DNA of 64,000 nt. Source: Circinella umbellata (lineage: Eukaryota > Mucoromycota > Mucoromycetes > Mucorales > Lichtheimiaceae). The position numbers and the translations under genes are program-made. The stretch is from contig JAIWNF010000009.1 in assembly GCA_025093555.1 (NCBI GenBank), positions 124,001-188,000 of the forward strand, read 5' to 3'. This document shows, in pieces, positions 58,429-64,000 of this stretch; position 1 is the first letter of the stretch; each line of letters opens with the position of its first letter. The notes under the pieces were generated by a model that did no database searches, was not told the origin of the DNA, and was given only the letters and a program-made list of their open reading frames with translations.

Positions 58429-59877
58429 ATACTTGTCAACTTGTGGATCACTCAAGAAATTGATAATGATAGGAGGTGCTAATATTTTGGTAACAATCAG
58501 TATTTTTAGTTTGAAAAACGACTAACAACAAAATAAATAATAAAATACAATATACCTGTTTGAAAATCAGTCACTTTAAATCGCTGAATTGCTTCACATG
58601 CACTTCTAATCGAATATTTTTCTAATATTATTGTGGTCGCACCTGCAGGAATACCAATCTATTTTTTATTGCATTTAATACACAATAAAATTAATTATGA
58701 TTATATGATATTTTTACATGTTAAACGAATAAAAAAAAACGTACAGTAAATGCACGATGAATGCCACCGAAATGGTACAACCTAAATACAATTTTTATGT
58801 GGTATAAAATTTGTCATTTATGAAATCTTTGACCCAGCTGGGAATAGTAATCTAAAAAATAGCAATACTTACGGAAGGGCTGCGAGAATAATTTTACGAA
58901 TAGAAGGATCCTTAAAAGTACCGTAATAGCTATCAGATTCCACTATAAGTGAAATAATGTTGTAGTGACTAATAAAAAATATTTTTTCAGCAGATCGTTA
59001 TAAACACACCTGACTATCATGCATTGTATACGTATCACTAGTATTCAATTCATTTATATGTCTATACCTAGTCATTACTCCTTTACTACGGCCTGTTGTT
59101 CCTCCAGAAAAGCACAAGTATCCAACAGTGTTCACACTTTCTTCGTGAGTCATTTTGACAGGAGAAAGCGGAGGCTGTTTAAAATTGATAAAGGCATCTA
59201 ACCATAATGGAGCTCTTTTTTGTGGGTCAGGGACAATGGAGAATACGTTTGAGACTGGAATTCCTGCAAGAGCAGCAGCCTCAAGTGCTTTATCTAAGTT
59301 ACTTGGATGTGCAATAAGCACTTTAGCTTCTCCGACCTGAAGCTGATATTGTAATTCATGTGAAACGTAAGATGTGTTTGCAGGGCTAATTGTCATGCCT
59401 ATGATATACAACAAGTTGTTTAAAAAGAGGTGAGTAATAGGTCCATGTATACATTCTTACTTTGGTTCAAAATTGCCGGGTTCGTACTATATTAGCACAT
59501 AAAAAGGAGTATTAGATACCTGCAGACATAACTCCAAGATATATAGGTGCCATGTAGATCTATATAGATTTTCATTCATGTTTTTATTAATAATCATAGT
59601 GCCAGCTGATGATTCGCAAAGAATATCTAAGATAATAAAACAAATTACAGTACGTACGTACATTATTAGGAGTGTATATACAAACCGTATCACCTCTTTT
59701 CAAACCAAGGCGCTTCAACCCCGCATGAAAGTAATAGACCAATTGACGAAAATAATGCAAAGTAATTGATTCGCCAGTGTACGCATCAACAAACATCGGA
59801 TGATGCTGAGGACGACCCATAGGATTACTGAGCATTATCTCTGCAACATTTGTAAACTCGTATTGTTTTGAATACAT
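58429..59877 (-). pseudogene. N-terminal half of a peroxisomal acyl-CoA ligase (4CL-like)
   Basis: Exons on the minus strand: 59877-59662, 59559-59520, 59398-59068, 58968-58873, about 58780-58744, about 58661-58559 and a cut exon 58478-58429. Starts MYSKQYEFTNVAEIMLSNPM. The nucleotide-binding loop YLCFSGGTTGRSKGV is intact, as are PLYHFGGIHRAF and GATTIILEKYS. Exon lengths equal those of the complete gene next door where they can be measured (216, 40, 331, 96 nt). Homology stops after DPQVDKY, and TGA follows at once. The matching C-terminal half is 12.2 kb away at 45.2-46.2 kb. A truncated protein could be made but would lack the C-terminal catalytic lid and peroxisomal signal. Confidence 0.87.
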
Positions 59878-60813
59878 GTGTAATCTCTAGTCTAGTGTTG
59901 TTGATCTATCAATATTTTGAATGAAGTATAAAAAATAAAAGTCAAGAAGAGACGTGATTGTAAAAGAAAAAACGAGGAGAAGGAATGCACATATCTGCAC
60001 GCTTTGAAGTAATATTTTTTTTTTCATTTTTCCTCACACGCATTTTTGTTATATGTCGTAGTAATCACTTAACACACGATGATACCAAATTCCCAGGGTA
60101 TGATTTATTCTTACTCGTAGTAAATAGCGCTGGTACGCAAACATTTTGTCTAATACTTCAGATAAAACAAAGCAATGAACCAAAATATGACTAGGTATGC
60201 TTCAGTTTTTACAGCAGTAATGGTGCAGCACATCAAAAAATTAATTAATATACCATTAAGAAAAACAACCCTATGAATGATCATACCACCAATACGTAAA
60301 GATAATAATATTTTTCAAAACGAAAAAGAAAAAATAAACTTTTATGGGAAATAGATCCCCCATCAAACCATCAATTAATAGTACAATGCTTATTAATATG
60401 TAAATAAAAAATATTTTGTGAGGGGGTAATCACTCGGCGTGTTACGTAGTCGCTATTTAGAATAAATTATGCAGCAATTAGATGTGACATAAATCTATAT
60501 ATGCCGCAATTCTGATACGTAAATTCTGTAGTGTTTTCGAAGTATCAATTGGTTCTACTATAGATTTATACATGTAGTTCTTCTCATGTTTGCGTCACTA
60601 ATACTTAAATAATATAATGTCTGTTTCTACGTTACATAGAAATAAAGCTAATCATTTGATTACTGTGTAAGCGTTAGTTTTTCAACAAGTCAGAGCACCA
60701 TTAGCACTAAAATATTGGTAGCAAAGGGTACTAGTATTTTATTCGGCAATATATTTTTCATTCTTTGTTATTAATAATGACTTTTTGGTGCCTCTTTTTA
60801 TACATAATATATA
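59878..60813. other. spacer between tandem ligase genes
   Basis: Contains the promoter of the broken ligase and the 3' flank of the complete one. No coding exon is supported. Confidence 0.4.
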
Positions 60814-63305
60814 TTATAACTTGGATACTCGGTCACCAAAAAGTTCCTTTTGTTGTTTTTCATAAATTATCTTCATATTTTTACGCAAAATTTTTCCAGC
60901 TGGATTCTTAGGGATTTCATCAATTATACGAACGCCACCACGAAGTCGCTTATGGTTTGCTACCCTTTTATCAACCCAGGTATTAATTTTTTCTGGTAAG
61001 CTGCGAGATTGGCTTTTATAGCTCTCAGTTAAAACGACAAACGCCAATGGGATTTCAGTCCCTTGTGCTTCGTCATAAACGCCAATGACCCCAGCATCAG
61101 CGACATATGGACATTGCATGAGAACTGATTCTAATTCAACAGGTGCAACCTATACGTATATAAAAAAAATAACAATAGTACTCTCATATTAAGTAAAAAA
61201 AGAAGGAGAAAACTTTCAACTAATCAGTTATATTAATCCAACCAACCTGAAAACCTTTGTATTTAATTAACTCCTTGATGCGGTCAACAATATAATAGTT
61301 TCCTTCCTCATCTCTCTTCAAAATGTCACCGGTATGTAGCCAATTATCCTTATCAATGGCATTTGCTGTAGATTTAATATCACCTTTATATCCAAGCATT
61401 ACATTAGGCCCCTTGACAAGCAGCTCGCCTGCTTCATTGTTTCCCAATTCTAAAAATTGATTGTGTAGATAAGGAGTCTCGTTTTATCAGTATTCTGTCA
61501 CTATTCCAATTTAACCACACTAATTATCTATCCAGTATGAAAAGGTTATTGTATACGTACCATTTCCATTTTCATCAACAATTTTAGCTTTCATCATAGG
61601 AACTAGACGGCCGACAGAATCAGGTCTAGCAAAACTAGGTAATTGATAAGTAATTGCAGGTGAAACTTCAGTCATCCCTATACAAAATAAATATTGCTGA
61701 ATGTTAATATACATAGTACTACAACTTTGGTATATTTTATAGATATTCCATCCCTCTATTATTTAATCATCGTACCGTAACCCTGCAATAAAGTAGCATG
61801 ATTAAATTTCTCATGAAATCGAGTTACAACACTAGGGGCAATGGGTGCAGATCCACAAGTCAACGTCTTGAGACTAGATAAATTATATTTATCAACCTTT
61901 GGATTATTCACCAAATGTATAATAATAGGAGGAGCTAGAAAGAGCAACAATTGGAATATCATATTTATAATTCTGCGCGCTATCATTGATAATATTATAA
62001 AAGTTGAAAAAATTTACCTGATGGAAGATCAGTCACCTTAAAACGCTGAATTACCTCACATACTGTGGTAACAGAATATTTCTCTACTATTATAGTAGTT
62101 GCTCCTTGCGCAATACCAACCTATCATTGATTGTCCAATTATTGAATTAATTTTCTGTAACCATTTTTAGAATTTATAAACAAACTTACATTAAATACAC
62201 GATGGATACCACTAAAATGATATAATCTATGATACATATTCAAAGATTTTGATATTATTATAACCTCAATTCTTTTACGTTCTTTTGAAATCAGCAATTT
62301 TCTAATAAACTACTATTCTTACGGAATTACACCAGCAATAATTTTTTTGACAGATGGATCTGCAAAAACTCCAGAAAATACGTTAGACTCCTGCACCATA
62401 GCAATACAATTATAATGACTACGTAGCAATAAAAAAAAGTGCCCAAGGTATGTTAGTACATTTTCTTCAGTAGTTTATATATATTATATTTAAATAAACC
62501 AATTTACCTCGTCATTACTCCCTTGCTCTTGCCAGTGGTACCAGAGGAGAAACACAAATAAGCAGTGGTATTTACGCTTTCATCATGTGTCAATTTAATA
62601 GGTGAAAGTTCAGGCTCATCGTAATCAATGAGAATATCTGACCATATAGGCACTCTTTTCTTTGGATCATGAATAACAGAAAAAATACTAGATCGTGGTA
62701 ATCCTGCAGCAGCCGCTGCTTCGAATGCAGTATCCAAATTATTTGGATGTGAAATAAGAATTTTGGCTTCACTGACTTCTAATTGACGCTGTAATTCACT
62801 TGTAACATATGATGTGTTTGCTGGGCTAATCGTCATACCTATATTTAACTCGATTATTTAATTATAACTTTTTTTTACTAATTATAATAGGTCATATTGC
62901 ACTTATTCCCAATGTTACGTATAATATAGTATTGCAATAAAATTACCTGCAGACATCACTCCAGTATAAATGGGTGCCATATTGATCTGAACACCAAAAA
63001 TGACATGTTGATTTAATATTCAAATACAAACAGACAGCATGATTGTATAACTTATTTGTGTTTTTTTGAAAAGATATAGATTAACTTACATTATTGGGAG
63101 AATAAAAGCATACAGTATCACCCTTTTCCAATCCAAATTTTTTTAAACCAAAATGAATAGATCCAACCATTCGACGAAGGTGAAACAAGGTAATTGACTC
63201 ACCAGTATGTGCGTCAATAAACAACGGTTCATGTTCAGCGCGACCCATAGGATTGCTCAGCATCATATCTGCAATATTGGTGAAAGGATAATTTTTGGTA
63301 TACAT
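60814..63305 (-). CDS. peroxisomal acyl-CoA ligase (4-coumarate-CoA ligase-like)
   Basis: AMP-forming ligase that would activate a carboxylic acid to its CoA thioester in peroxisomes. Ten exons on the minus strand: 63305-63090, 62986-62947, 62838-62508, 62418-62323, 62226-62190, 62120-62018, 61934-61776, 61677-61561, 61449-61247, 61149-60814; 545 aa, the normal family length. Motifs: YLCFSSGTTGKSKGVMT (P-loop), TCGSAPI, QGYGMTEVSP, WLHTGDILKRDEEGN, DRIKELIKYKGFQ, PAGKILRKN (catalytic Lys). It ends VSKL, a PTS1 signal. The start was chosen to match the paralog's MYSKQYEF; an ATG two codons upstream (63311) is possible. Substrate (fatty, phenylpropanoid or other acid) cannot be decided. Confidence 0.92.
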
Positions 63306-64000
63306 TTCCATTTGTTTATGTAAATATGCAATCTTGTAGCAGTGGTGTATATAAATGAGTTGTGAAAAGAAGAAGAAAAAAAAAGTGAAAGAAAAGACGA
63401 AAAAGATTACTTTGAAGATAGTTTTTCTTAAACTTACACGCATTAATCTATGCATAAGTTGTTCTATATTATTGCAAAGTACAAGTGGTACTACTGTACT
63501 TCCTAACTTGGAACAAAGGTTCCCAGGATATTAATCTTTTTGTGACAGAGTGGAAAAAGATATAAGCTTTTTTACTAGCAATCTCCTTGTAACAAAAATA
63601 TGGTAAGTCACTCACAACTTTTTCCCTAGCTTACAAATATGTTTGTAAATAAAAAGTGTGTCAAAGGGTTGGCTCAAGATACATTTACCCTTTTTCACTA
63701 TTTTTATGTGTATGTCATGCTTTATTAAGATACATGAAGAATAATGAGAAAGAGATTTATGCTTTTTTAAAATCTCAATAACGATAAAAGAATTCGCACA
63801 AATAAAAGAAGAAACCAATCCCTAACAAAAGTATACATATTTAAATAATAATTCTTTATTCTGCCTTTCTTACTGCGACATGATGTAATGGTTAAATGGT
63901 ATTTTGTTTAACAAAACAATTGAAATGATGTCATTACGTAGCAACTCTAAAATTATAAACAATTCGATACACCAATTTTATATTAATATCATAGGTAGCA
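63306..64000. other. upstream region of the ligase gene; no other gene seen
   Basis: The first 150 bases hold the promoter side of the complete ligase, with purine-rich tracts (GAAAAGAAGAAG) on the plus strand, that is pyrimidine-rich on the coding strand. The rest is AT-rich without a supported exon. Confidence 0.4.

Noticed and set aside
1..64000. tRNA or rRNA genes
   Set aside because: No stretch was found with a T-arm GGTTCGA-type motif in the right distance and pairing to an acceptor stem, and no rRNA-like sequence was seen. Only an eye scan was possible; a covariance-model search would be decisive.

Overview
The window looks like a chromosome piece from an early-diverging filamentous fungus, most likely Mucoromycota (order Mucorales). 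That placement is inferred. DNA is very AT-rich, genes are cut by many short GT-AG introns (about 50-170 bp), coding exons are rich in CAA/CAG and AAT runs, and gene content is fungal: a Gyp7-type Rab GAP, a Boi-type SH3-SAM-PH protein, Cmr1/WDR76, Cmc4, and a DUF1765-like protein. Exon junctions were joined by hand from splice motifs, reading frame and family resemblance. For the genes called intact, exon lengths sum to a whole number of codons. Nothing was checked by alignment or RNA data.

Layout. 1.9-15 kb is a normal gene block: TBC/Rab GAP (+), MFS transporter (+), F-box/WD40 (-), Cmc4 (-), Boi-like scaffold (+). 15.4-28 kb is a nested transposon island: a Tc1/mariner element with in-frame stops, a 1.2-kb tandem satellite, a two-gene PIF/Harbinger element with another element nested in its right end, a LINE fragment and a DIRS-type tyrosine recombinase fragment. 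28.3-33.5 kb returns to host genes: a Gln-rich Cys-cluster regulator (-) and Cmr1 (-). 34-40 kb is gene-poor and holds decayed genes and two mariner relics. 40-44.5 kb is a 12-exon DUF1765-like gene (+).

45-63.3 kb is the most interesting part. A peroxisomal acyl-CoA ligase (4-coumarate-CoA ligase type) gene is complete at 60.8-63.3 kb. Next to it are two complementary pieces of a paralog on the same strand: the N-terminal half at 58.4-59.9 kb and the C-terminal half, ending in SKL, at 45.2-46.2 kb. They break at almost the same codon and are separated by 12.2 kb. That 12.2-kb segment carries an apparently intact, intron-containing Fanzor (eukaryotic TnpB-like, RNA-guided nuclease family), two unrecognised spliced genes, a pogo-like MITE, and several relics and satellites. 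The simplest reading is that foreign or mobile DNA split one ligase gene.

No rRNA, tRNA or CRISPR array was recognised.
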